A program made the position numbers and the translations under genes. DNA of 58,156 nucleotides, from positions 1 through 58,156 of the forward strand of contig JAAZAA010000275.1 in the NCBI GenBank assembly GCA_012514535.1, read 5' to 3'. The notes beneath the pieces are model-generated. The model saw nothing but the letters and a program-made list of their open reading frames with translations, searched no databases and was not told where the DNA came from. Of this stretch, positions 41,825 to 50,023 are shown in pieces. This DNA comes from Myxococcales bacterium (lineage in GTDB: Bacteria; Myxococcota_A; Polyangia; Polyangiales; Polyangiaceae). How positions within the stretch are numbered: position 1 is the stretch's first letter; the number at the start of each line of letters is the position of its first letter.

Positions 41825-43086
41825 GCGAAGTTTCGGAACACCCTCTGCCGGACGTCACCGTGACGCGCGGCAGGGAACCCGCCCAAATTCATCCGGTGGC
41901 GCGGTTGCCGGAAGAGTGGCACGCCTGCCTCGCGGAACGCGGCGAGCGACCGTTCCGAGCCAAGCAGCTGTTTCGCTGGATCCACGGTCGTGGGGTCATC
42001 GATCCCGACGGGATGACGGATCTCTCCAAGCCGCTCCGGGAGAGCCTGCGCCAAGACGGGCTCGCGGAGCCCGGCCGAGTGGAGCAGGTGCACGAGTCGC
42101 GAGACGGGACACGGAAGCTCGTGCTCGATCTCGCGCACGGCGCGCGCGTCGAGTGCGTCATCATCCCGATGACGCCCCAGGCACACCTCGACGCGGACGC
42201 TGGCGCGCTCGCTGACGAAGGTGATGGGGCCGACGACGGAGATGGGGGCGACGAAGGGGACCGTGAGGAGCTCGCGGCCACGGCCGCCCCTGCCGGCAAG
42301 GATCGCGTCACCCTCTGCATCTCGACCCAGTTCGGTTGCGCCATGGGGTGCGTCTTCTGCGCGAGCGGGCAGGCGGGGTTGTTCCGCGGGCTCGGGGCCG
42401 CCGAGGTGGTCTACCAGGTGCTGGTGGCACGTCGTTACCTCGGCCCGCGCGAGGAGCTGAAGAATCTCGTCTTCATGGGCATGGGCGAGCCGCTGCACCA
42501 CTACGACGAGACCGCCCGCGCGATCCGGCTGTTGACCCACCCGGATGGGGGCGGGATGAGCCCTCGGCGCATCACGGTGAGCACGGTCGGGCTCGTGCCG
42601 GGGATCCGCCGGCTGGGCGAGGAGTTCGACGGCAAGATCGGGCTCGCCATCTCCTTGCACGCCCCCGACGACGAGATCCGCAGCCGCATTTTGCCCATGA
42701 ACCGGCGCTACCCCATCGCCGAACTCATGCGGGCGCTTCGAGAGTATCCGCTGCCGCCTCGTCGCCGCATCACCATCGAGTACACCCTGATCGGGGGCGT
42801 GAACGACTCCCTCGAGCACGCGGATTCCTTGGCGCGGCTGCTGCGACCGTTGCGGGTGAAGGTGAACCTGATCCCGATGAACCCGATCGACGCCTCGGAC
42901 CTCCGCGCGCCCCACCCCGAGCAGGTGGCGGCGTTCCGAGAGCGGCTGGCGGACGCGGGCTACAGCTGCTTCGTCCGCACGCGCCGCGGCGACGACGTGT
43001 CCGCCGCTTGTGGGCAGCTCGCCATGCGGAGCGCCGAGCAGACGGTTCCGGAGCGAGCGCTCCTCCGTAAGGATCGAGCGACGTGA
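41821..43086 (+). CDS. rlmN: Dual-specificity 23S rRNA/tRNA adenine C2-methyltransferase RlmN
   Basis: 421 residues. N-terminal RNA-binding part FRAKQLFRWIHGRGV. Radical SAM cluster CAMGCVFCASG (C-x3-C-x2-C). Then NLVFMGMGEPL and the C-terminal methyl-carrier cysteine in DDVSAACGQLA. It methylates A2503 of 23S rRNA and A37 of some tRNAs. Between ECVIIPMTPQ and RVTLCISTQFGC there is an acidic, Gly/Asp-rich insertion of roughly 40 residues not found in E. coli RlmN. GTGA overlaps on both sides show tight coupling. Confidence 0.95.
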   Translation: MSEVSEHPLPDVTVTRGREPAQIHPVARLPEEWHACLAERGERPFRAKQLFRWIHGRGVIDPDGMTDLSKPLRESLRQDGLAEPGRVEQVHESRDGTRKLVLDLAHGARVECVIIPMTPQAHLDADAGALADEGDGADDGDGGDEGDREELAATAAPAGKDRVTLCISTQFGCAMGCVFCASGQAGLFRGLGAAEVVYQVLVARRYLGPREELKNLVFMGMGEPLHHYDETARAIRLLTHPDGGGMSPRRITVSTVGLVPGIRRLGEEFDGKIGLAISLHAPDDEIRSRILPMNRRYPIAELMRALREYPLPPRRRITIEYTLIGGVNDSLEHADSLARLLRPLRVKVNLIPMNPIDASDLRAPHPEQVAAFRERLADAGYSCFVRTRRGDDVSAACGQLAMRSAEQTVPERALLRKDRAT

Positions 43087-44831
43087 CCATCGAGGGGCTG
43101 GCGCGGCACTGGCTCGAGACGGATCCCGATCCGGTGACCCGAGCGGAGCTGCAGCAGCTGCTCGACGCTGGGGACGAGGGGGCGCTGCGGGCCCGCTTCG
43201 AGGCCCCCCTCGAGTTCGGGACTGCCGGGCTGCGGGGCCCTGTCGGCGCGGGGCCCGCTCGCATGAACCGGGCCGTGGTGCGCCAGGCGGCCTGGGCCCT
43301 CGGCGCGTTCTTGAAGGAGGAGGGCCTCGCAGGGCGCCCGGTGATCGTGGGGTTCGACGCGCGCCCGACGAGCCACGGGTTTGCGCAGGACACGGCGGCG
43401 GTCCTCTCGGGACAAGGGCTGACCGTGCAGTACTTCGAGGAGCCCTGCCCGACGCCGTGGGTAGCCTACGCGTGCCGCGCCCTCGGCGCGGCGGCGGGCG
43501 TGGTGGTCACGGCGAGCCACAATCCCGCGGAGGACAACGGCTACAAGGTCTACGACGATCGTGGGGTGCAGATCGTCGCCCCCTGGGACGTGCGCATCCG
43601 CGCGCTCATGGACCAGGCTCCCGCGCCGAACGCCATGGCGCTCGCCCCGGAACGCGCACGCCCCATTGGACAGGAGCTGATCGACGCCTATTTCGCCCCG
43701 TGGAGCGCCGTGCCGACGGAGGGCGCTCCGTTACGGGTGGCGTACACGCCGCTGCATGGAGTGGGGCTCCGCTCCATCCGGCGCGCCCTCGAGGCCACCG
43801 GGCGGGCGGAGCTCGTCGTCGTCGCCGAGCAGGCAGAGCCCGATGGCTTCTTTCCGACGGTGCGCTTCCCCAACCCCGAGGAGCCGGGCACCCTGGATGC
43901 GCTCCTCGCCTTGGCGTCTCGCGCGGGCTGTGAGCTAGCCCTCGCCAACGATCCGGACGCGGATCGCCTCGCCGTGTGCATTCCCGAGGGAGGCGTGTGG
44001 CGGCGGCTCAGCGGCGACGAGGTAGGCATCCTGTTGGCGGACCACCTGCTGACGGCGGCGGCGAGGGCCGGGGTGCAGGCCCCCGTGGTGAGCTCTTCCA
44101 TCGTGTCGTCGCCGTGGCTCGACGAGGTGGCGGCGAGCCATGGAGCGCGCGTGGCGCGATCCCTCACCGGGTTCAAGTGGTTGTGCCGCGTTCCGGAGTC
44201 CCTCGGGGAGGGGGAGCGGTTCGTGTTCGGGTACGAAGAGGCCCTGGGCTACGCCGCGGACGAGCGCGTGCGAGACAAGGACGGGATCGGCGCGGCCGTT
44301 CGCTTCGTGGATCTGGCCCGCTCGCTGCGGGCGCAGGGCCTCACGATCGCGCAGCGTCTCGTGTCCTTGTTCGAGCGCTTCGGTCTGTGGGTGAGCTGCC
44401 CGATGAGCGTTCGCTTGACGGGCGCGGAGGGCCCACGGCAGATGCGCGGGGCGCTGGAGCAGCTGCGGAGGGCTCGTCCGCCGGCGCTCGGGGGCGTTCC
44501 GATCGTGGACTTCGTCGACTACGCGACCGGCGCCGAGCGGCGCCCGACGTACCTCGGCACCCAGGATCTGCTGCAGCTCGAGCTGGGGGCAGCGAACGAG
44601 ATCGCGTCGGACGTCGACGGGCCGGAGCCTGGCGCGGTGCTCGGCGGACGGATCCTGGTGCGCCCGAGCGGGACCGAGCCCAAGTTGAAGCTGTACATCC
44701 ACCTGCGGGGGCACCTCGGGGCGTCGGTCGCGGACGACGAGAGGGGGCTGCCGGCCCTCCGGGCGAGCCTCGAAGGGCGAGGCGCTCGGATCGGGGCGGA
44801 GCTCTGCGCCGCGCTGGGCTTGCCCAGCTGA
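43083..44831 (+). CDS. Alpha-D-phosphohexomutase (PgcA-type phosphoglucomutase)
   Basis: 582 residues. Catalytic serine in TASHNP (Ser145), metal loop DPDADR (290-295), sugar loop GYEEALGY, and phosphate loop RPSGTEPKLK. Size and an extended N-terminus (LEFGTAGLRGPVGAGPARMN) match Bacillus PgcA-type phosphoglucomutases, which interconvert glucose 1- and 6-phosphates. Phosphomannomutase or bifunctional activity is possible. The products feed polysaccharide precursors, useful to the export module at 24-27 kb. Confidence 0.93.
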   Translation: MTIEGLARHWLETDPDPVTRAELQQLLDAGDEGALRARFEAPLEFGTAGLRGPVGAGPARMNRAVVRQAAWALGAFLKEEGLAGRPVIVGFDARPTSHGFAQDTAAVLSGQGLTVQYFEEPCPTPWVAYACRALGAAAGVVVTASHNPAEDNGYKVYDDRGVQIVAPWDVRIRALMDQAPAPNAMALAPERARPIGQELIDAYFAPWSAVPTEGAPLRVAYTPLHGVGLRSIRRALEATGRAELVVVAEQAEPDGFFPTVRFPNPEEPGTLDALLALASRAGCELALANDPDADRLAVCIPEGGVWRRLSGDEVGILLADHLLTAAARAGVQAPVVSSSIVSSPWLDEVAASHGARVARSLTGFKWLCRVPESLGEGERFVFGYEEALGYAADERVRDKDGIGAAVRFVDLARSLRAQGLTIAQRLVSLFERFGLWVSCPMSVRLTGAEGPRQMRGALEQLRRARPPALGGVPIVDFVDYATGAERRPTYLGTQDLLQLELGAANEIASDVDGPEPGAVLGGRILVRPSGTEPKLKLYIHLRGHLGASVADDERGLPALRASLEGRGARIGAELCAALGLPS

Positions 44832-44898
44832 TCAACCTTCGCGGACCCGGCTGACGCGGGGAGGCAAGACCGTCGGGATCGGTCCGTAACGGAGCGTG

Positions 44899-45741
44899 AT
44901 GGCGACGCGTTGGAGTGGGCTGGTCGGACTGGTGGCGGCTGTCTCGTTGAGCTGCGCGGGAGATCGGGTGGAGCCCGACACGCCACAGGGAGGGCGAGCC
45001 GCAGAGGCGGAGACACGGGAGGCGGCGAAGCCGACGGATCCGTCCGGTGCCACCGCGCTCACCGAGGTCCGCGATTTTCGCGAGAGCATCGCCGATCGCG
45101 GAACGCTGCTGAGCCGCACGGCGGCGCCCTCGGTGGGACAGGCGCTGGTCACGGTGGCGGACGGGTTCTATCGAGATCATCAGCAACGCCTGCACCAGGC
45201 GTTCGATGCCAGCCTGGGAGAGCTCCCCAATGGCGCTCCTCCCGGGCCCACGAACGCGCGCCTGGTGGGCACCGTCGACGCGGCCATCCCGGAGGACGCC
45301 GACGAGCAGCGGCAGCTCGCTCAGTTCCACCTCGTGTTCTCCCCGGATATCCGGGAGCTCGCCAGCAGCGCGTTCGACGCGGCCTTCGCGCCGCTCGCCT
45401 CGGCCCAGGCGGAGATGCCGGTGTCGACCGCGGGGGAGCTCTACGGCTTCTTCGCCATCGCAGAGCCGACGTACGAGCGCTGCGGCGACAGCGACGTTTG
45501 TATCCACTACGGCGACAGCGACGTCTTCGTCGTGAACTTCACGCGGATCGACGAGAACCTCTGGACCCCTGCGGCGGTGTCCTGGTGGACACGCATGCCT
45601 CCGAGCGTGCCGCAGGAGGGCATCGGAAAGAAGGACGGCGCGCCCACGCCGCAGGGGGGCGGCGCCGTCGGCGCACACGGCGCGGCGCCCCCGAAGGCGC
45701 AGCCGGCGAGCGCCGCAGGGGGACCTACCCGCACGCCCTGA
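44899..45741 (+). CDS. Lipoprotein of unknown function
   Basis: 280 residues. Lipobox VSLSC near residue 19. A disordered Glu/Ala-rich part is followed by a domain (residues 55-235) containing YRDHQQRLHQAFDASLGELP, then FHLVFSPDIRELASSAF and YGFFAIAEPTYERCGDSDVCIHYGDSDVFVVNFTRI. The C-terminal 45 residues are Gly/Ala/Pro-rich. A CGDSDVCIHYGDSDV repeat is notable. No family is recognised. It probably faces the periplasm. Confidence 0.72.
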   Translation: MATRWSGLVGLVAAVSLSCAGDRVEPDTPQGGRAAEAETREAAKPTDPSGATALTEVRDFRESIADRGTLLSRTAAPSVGQALVTVADGFYRDHQQRLHQAFDASLGELPNGAPPGPTNARLVGTVDAAIPEDADEQRQLAQFHLVFSPDIRELASSAFDAAFAPLASAQAEMPVSTAGELYGFFAIAEPTYERCGDSDVCIHYGDSDVFVVNFTRIDENLWTPAAVSWWTRMPPSVPQEGIGKKDGAPTPQGGGAVGAHGAAPPKAQPASAAGGPTRTP

Positions 45742-45815
45742 GTCCCACCTTTCCGACCGCTCGAGGCCGAATGGGTGCCTTCTGGAGGCGCCCCCGCGTT
45801 AGGGTGTGATGAGAC

Positions 45816-47177
45816 ATGTCATTGCACCTTCGGAGATGCTTCGGGCCGGCGGGGCTGCTCTCCCTCGCGTCGCTCGTGTTCGGTTCGTATGTGGCTGCCT
45901 GCAGCAGCGAGCAGGCCAAGGTCGAGGGGGGCGGTTCCGGGGCGGACGCCGGAAACGGAGCGACCTCGGGCGGCGGCGCGGGCAACGGGAACGGCAGCGG
46001 CGGCCTCCAGATCGGAGAAGGCGGGCTGGGCAGCGGGGCGCAAAACGGTGAGGGGGGCGCGGGGCAGGCCTGCGAGAGCAGTGAGAGCCAGGCGGAGCTC
46101 GCCCCCATCTACCTGGCGTTCGCCTTCGACGTGTCCGGGAGCATGGGGCACCTCGACTGCCCCTTCTGGAACCACGATCCCGTCGTGAAGTGGACGCCCG
46201 TCGTGGAGGCGACCACGGAGTTCTTCGGGGACGCGTCCTCCGTGAACATCAACGCCTCGATGACGTTGTTCCCTTCTCTGGGCGACAACTCGGTGAAATG
46301 CGATCCCGCCACCTACGCGGACCCCGACGTGGCGATGCAGGCGCTGCCGTCGGCTGAGTTCGCGGCGGTGCTGGCGGCCTACGAGGACGAGGTGGGCCTG
46401 AGCGACTACACGGATCCCGTGCCGATCGACGGCGGGGGGCCCTGGCGCGGGGGCACACCGACGCGAGCGGTCGTCGGTGGCGTCCTCGAGACCCTGCGCC
46501 CGCTGCGCGACGAGCACCCGGACGCGAAGGTGGCGCTCGTGCTGGTCACCGACGGGGTGCCCCAGGGCTGCACCGGCAATACGATCCCCGACGTGGTGGA
46601 CGCGGTCAGCGCCGCCCTCGAAGAAGACGACATCCCCACCTACGTCATCGGCGTGAAGGACCCGGCCACGCCTCCGGACGTGGCGCCCTGGGAGGAGGAG
46701 GGCCAGCGGGTCTGGGCCTGCGGCGGCCCGGCGTGGGAAAGCGGATACTCGGACGTCGACACCCCGCGGCCCACCAACCCGGACGCGCTGGACAACCTCG
46801 GTCAGATCGCCGTGGCGGGGGGAACGGGCGAGGCGATCCTGATCGACACGGGCAACCCCTCGGGGACCAAGGCCGCGCTCCGCCTCGCCATCGACCGGAT
46901 CCGGGCCGAGGCGGTCTCCTGCAAGCTCGATCGACCGCCGCCGCCCCCAGGAGAGACCTTCGATCCCGATCGAGTGAACGTGCGCTACGACAGCGGCGAC
47001 GACAGCGTCCCGCTCGGCTTCGATCCGGAGTGCGAAGCGGACGACGCCTGGCGCTACGAGGGGAGCGGGACCGACGTCATCGAGCTCTGCCCCACCACGT
47101 GCGAGCGGATCCAACAGGATCCGTACGCCACCATCCAGGTGGAGTTCGGCTGCCTGCGGCGCACGATCGTGCGTTGA
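45816..47177 (+). CDS. VWA-domain lipoprotein with Gly-rich linker
   Basis: 453 residues. Lipobox YVAAC (Cys29). A roughly 55-residue Gly/Asn/Ser-rich linker leads to a von Willebrand A domain with the metal site DVSGSM (Asp105, Ser107, Ser109), a threonine in GGTPTRAV and VTDGVPQGC. Several cysteines (LDCPF, KCDP, QGCTG, WACGG and the last three in ECEADDAW, LCPTTC, FGCLR) suggest disulfides in an exposed protein. Such lipoproteins are numerous in myxobacteria, probably surface adhesion or binding proteins. A GC-rich hairpin lies just downstream. Confidence 0.88.
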   Translation: MSLHLRRCFGPAGLLSLASLVFGSYVAACSSEQAKVEGGGSGADAGNGATSGGGAGNGNGSGGLQIGEGGLGSGAQNGEGGAGQACESSESQAELAPIYLAFAFDVSGSMGHLDCPFWNHDPVVKWTPVVEATTEFFGDASSVNINASMTLFPSLGDNSVKCDPATYADPDVAMQALPSAEFAAVLAAYEDEVGLSDYTDPVPIDGGGPWRGGTPTRAVVGGVLETLRPLRDEHPDAKVALVLVTDGVPQGCTGNTIPDVVDAVSAALEEDDIPTYVIGVKDPATPPDVAPWEEEGQRVWACGGPAWESGYSDVDTPRPTNPDALDNLGQIAVAGGTGEAILIDTGNPSGTKAALRLAIDRIRAEAVSCKLDRPPPPPGETFDPDRVNVRYDSGDDSVPLGFDPECEADDAWRYEGSGTDVIELCPTTCERIQQDPYATIQVEFGCLRRTIVR

Positions 47178-47182
47178 CGAAG

Positions 47183-47217
47183 ACGCCCCGCGTCGCCAGC
47201 AGGCGCCGCGGGGGCGT
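47183..47217 (+). terminator. GC-rich hairpin after the VWA gene
   Basis: Arms ACGCCCCGCG (47183-47192) and CGCGGGGGCGT (47207-47217) pair with one bulged G around a 14-nt loop. It starts 6 nt after the stop codon. No T-tract follows. Confidence 0.45.
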
Positions 47218-47241
47218 GTCACGAGCGGGCGAGCAGGGCCT

Positions 47242-47300
47242 CTGAGCGCGCTCAGTATCCGCTGAGCGACCGCCCCAACGGGCGCTCGGCGACCGCTCAG
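47242..47300. repeat. Cluster of CTGAGCG inverted repeats between convergent genes
   Basis: A perfect 14-bp palindrome CTGAGCGCGCTCAG (47242-47255) is followed by another CTGAGCG (47262-47268). The latter pairs with CGCTCAG (47294-47300), with inner GCCC/GGGC pairing. The last arm overlaps the stop codon of the M16 gene. A bidirectional terminator or protein-binding site is likely. Confidence 0.6.
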
Positions 47301-48640
47301 TCGTTGCGGTCGAAGGGGATCACCTCGACGTCGGCGAGGTCCGGGATGGCCTCGCGGAGCGCCCCGCCGATGTGGGCTTCCGTGCCGAGGACCGTGACGA
47401 GGAGGTCCCGCTCGGGGAGACGGTTGCGAATGGCGGCGTTGACCTGCTCGAGGGTCACGGCTTGCACGCGATCGGTGTACTCCTCGAAGTAGCGCGCGGG
47501 CAGATCGTAGATCACGCTGTCGACTCGGAGGCCCGCCCGCTTGCTCGGCGTATCCACGGAGAAGGCGTGGGAGCGGCACAGGTATTTCTTCGCGCGGGCG
47601 AGCTCGCTCTTCGTCACGCCCCGCTCCCGGAGGTCCCGCAGCATCGCGAGCTGCAGGGCGATGCAGGGACCCGCGTCCTCGGCCTTGGGGAACGTCCACA
47701 TGCTGAAGGCCTGGCGCTGCCGGTCGAAGGGCAGGCTACTGTACGCCCCATAGGACCAGCCGCGCTTGGCGCGCACCTCCTGGGTCAGGCGCGCCGTGAA
47801 CGTGCCGCCGAAGATGGTGTTGGCGACGTAGAGGGCCGTGTGATCTTCGTCGCGAGGGTGTGAACCGAGCCCGCCGATGAAAATCTGCGTCTGGGTGCGC
47901 TCCGGTTTGTCCACGATCACCAGGCGCCGCCCCTCGATCCCCTTCGGCTCGCCCACTTCGTCGGGCACCGCGGGACCATCGGGGAGAGACGCGGTGAGCT
48001 GCCTGCCGAACTCGAGGGCAGCCTCCGGCGTGAGGTCGCCGGCGAAGGCCAGGACGACGTGAGCCTTGACGAACAGGCGCCGATACAGGGCCTCCAGGTC
48101 GTCCAGAGCGATGCGCCGGAGGCTCTCGGGGGTGCCGCTGGTCGGTCGCCCGTAGGGGTGCCCCGCGAAGAGGCGACGTCGGAACCAACGTCGCGCCAGG
48201 GTGCGGTCGTCGTCGAGCGCCTCGATCAGCTCGCCCTCGGTCTCTCGCAAGAGCAAGCGAAACTCGTCCTCGCGGAACGTCGGCGCCTGGACGACCTCCT
48301 CGATGACCCGCGTGAAGCGCTCCAGGGAGCGGGTGATGACGTGGCCGTGCACGCCGACGGTCGAGCTGGTGGCCTCGACGGCCAGAGAGCCGCCCAAAGA
48401 GTCGATGAGCTCGTCCGACTCGGTGGCAGTGCGGTTGCCGCCAGTGCGCCGCAGGAGCCGCGCCATCAGGCGGGTCGCCCCTTCCTTGCCGGGAGGGTCG
48501 AGGGCGGCGCCGCGAGTCAACGCGAAGGAGACGCCCACCATGGGCAACGCAGGGCTGGGTTCGACGAACAGCGCCGGGACGCCGAGGCGTGCGGCGGTGT
48601 CCTCGGTGGGGGCCGCGGGAGCGGAGGGGCGAGGGCTCAC
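47297..48640 (-). CDS. M16-family peptidase homologue lacking the zinc motif
   Basis: 447 residues, GTG start overlapping the stop of the partner gene (GTGA). M16 fold features are GVSFALTRGAALDPPGKEGATRLMARLLRRTGG at the N-terminus, and RAKRGWSYGAYSSLPF plus AGLRVDSVIYDLPARYFEEY later. At the position of the HxxEH zinc site the sequence is TRLMARL, so it is not catalytic. In M16 pairs (mitochondrial-peptidase-like) such subunits bind substrate while the partner cleaves. The catalytic partner is the directly upstream gene. Confidence 0.9.
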   Translation of the reverse strand: MSPRPSAPAAPTEDTAARLGVPALFVEPSPALPMVGVSFALTRGAALDPPGKEGATRLMARLLRRTGGNRTATESDELIDSLGGSLAVEATSSTVGVHGHVITRSLERFTRVIEEVVQAPTFREDEFRLLLRETEGELIEALDDDRTLARRWFRRRLFAGHPYGRPTSGTPESLRRIALDDLEALYRRLFVKAHVVLAFAGDLTPEAALEFGRQLTASLPDGPAVPDEVGEPKGIEGRRLVIVDKPERTQTQIFIGGLGSHPRDEDHTALYVANTIFGGTFTARLTQEVRAKRGWSYGAYSSLPFDRQRQAFSMWTFPKAEDAGPCIALQLAMLRDLRERGVTKSELARAKKYLCRSHAFSVDTPSKRAGLRVDSVIYDLPARYFEEYTDRVQAVTLEQVNAAIRNRLPERDLLVTVLGTEAHIGGALREAIPDLADVEVIPFDRND

Positions 48641-50004
48641 GAGGTTCCTCCCGAGCGAACGAAGATGACGGTGCGCGCGCGGGGGACCAGGTACCGTCGC
48701 GCCATGCGGAGCAAATCGCCCGCGTCGACGCGCTGCATGGCGCGCAGGCGGGAGAAGGCGGCGGCCGGTTCTCCGAGCACGGTCTCATAGAAGCCGAGGG
48801 TCGAGGCCTTGCCGTCAGCCGTCTCGAGCCCGCCGACGAGGCCGAGCTCCGCCCGAGCGCGTGCTCGCTCGATCTCCGCGTTGGTCACGGGCTCCCGACG
48901 GACGCGGTCGAGCTCCCGATCGATCACCTCGAGGACCTCCTCGGCGCGCCGCCCCTCCCGGGCGGAGACGAAGACCTCGATGAGGGCGGGATCGCGGTGC
49001 GGCCCCACGCTCGCTCGGAGATCCGTGGCGAGCTCGAGCTCGCGGATCAAGAGCTTCTGGAGTCGGCTCGCGCGACCTCCGAACAGCACCTCCAAGAGCA
49101 GAGACACCGCGATGTGATCCGCGTCCCCGAGGGCCGGGCCCTTGTAGCCGACGGCGAGCTTCTCGGTGGGGGTCGGCTTGACGACCTCGAGGCGACGCTC
49201 CTCCTGCTGCGGAGGCTCCGGCTCCAGATCCTCGATGGGGAGCTCCGCCGGCGCCAGATCCCCGTAGCTCTGGCTGATTTTCTCGAGGAGGCTGGCTTCG
49301 GAGAAATCGCCGACCACCACGACCGTCGCGTTGTTGGGCGCGTAGTACGTCGAGTAGAAGGCGGCGCAGTCCTCGGTCGTGAAGTTCTGGATGTCCTCCA
49401 TCCAGCCGATCGTCGGCCAACGATAGGGGTGCACCTGGAAGGCGGTCTTCCAGAGCAGCTCGTCCACGGCGCCCTCCACATCGTCGTCGACCCGGTAGCG
49501 GCGCTCGTTCGCCACGACCTCCTTCTCGCTCGTCACCTGAGGATCTCGGAGCACGAGCTTCGACATCCGGGCCGCCTCGAGCTTCACCACGAGCCCGATC
49601 TGGTTCTTCGGGAGGGACTCGTTGTACTGGGTGAAGTCGAGCCAGGTGGACGCGTTGTTCTCCGCGCCGGCCTCCTCGAGCTTGCGATCGAACTCACCCG
49701 CGGGGAGGCCCTCCACCTCGTTGAACATCAGGTGCTCGAACAGGTGGGCCAGCCCCGTCTTGCCGGGCTTTTCATGGCGCGAGCCGACGCGGAACCAGGT
49801 GTGATAGGCGACGACGGGCGCGCTCTTGTCCTGGAGCAGCAGCACCCCCAGGCCGTTGTCCAGGCGAAAGCGCTCGACGGTGAGCGCGCGGCCGAAGGGG
49901 ATGGTCTCCAAGTGGCTGACACGACCGAAGCGCGGGGCCTTCGCGTTGATCTTCTCCAGTCGCCGCGCGCGACCGGACGCCCCGGAGGGAGTCGGAACCG
50001 CCAT
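48637..50004 (-). CDS. M16-family zinc metallopeptidase (catalytic subunit)
   Basis: 455 residues from ATG 50004; ATG 50016 is possible but poorly placed relative to the SD. The inverted zinc motif HLFEH (87-91) lies in GLAHLFEHLMF, and the third ligand is the Glu in VANERRYRVDDD. No signal peptide is evident, so it may act in the cytoplasm. M16B enzymes degrade peptides or process precursors, usually as dimers. It forms an operon with the inactive homologue and lies 19 nt after lepA. Confidence 0.93.
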   Translation of the reverse strand: MAVPTPSGASGRARRLEKINAKAPRFGRVSHLETIPFGRALTVERFRLDNGLGVLLLQDKSAPVVAYHTWFRVGSRHEKPGKTGLAHLFEHLMFNEVEGLPAGEFDRKLEEAGAENNASTWLDFTQYNESLPKNQIGLVVKLEAARMSKLVLRDPQVTSEKEVVANERRYRVDDDVEGAVDELLWKTAFQVHPYRWPTIGWMEDIQNFTTEDCAAFYSTYYAPNNATVVVVGDFSEASLLEKISQSYGDLAPAELPIEDLEPEPPQQEERRLEVVKPTPTEKLAVGYKGPALGDADHIAVSLLLEVLFGGRASRLQKLLIRELELATDLRASVGPHRDPALIEVFVSAREGRRAEEVLEVIDRELDRVRREPVTNAEIERARARAELGLVGGLETADGKASTLGFYETVLGEPAAAFSRLRAMQRVDAGDLLRMARRYLVPRARTVIFVRSGGTS

Positions 50005-50006
50005 CA

Positions 50007-50014
50007 CTCTCCCC
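50007..50014 (-). promoter_or_regulatory. Ribosome-binding site deciding the M16 start
   Basis: GGGGAGAG on the minus strand ends 2 nt before the ATG at 50004 and lies within the region that would be coding if ATG 50016 were used. It favours the shorter protein. Confidence 0.6.
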
Positions 50015-50023
50015 ATAGGACAC

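Noticed and set aside
50004-50016. Upstream ATG (50016) as the start of the catalytic M16 gene
   Set aside because: A well-placed GGGGAGAG lies between the two ATGs and fits the start at 50004 better.
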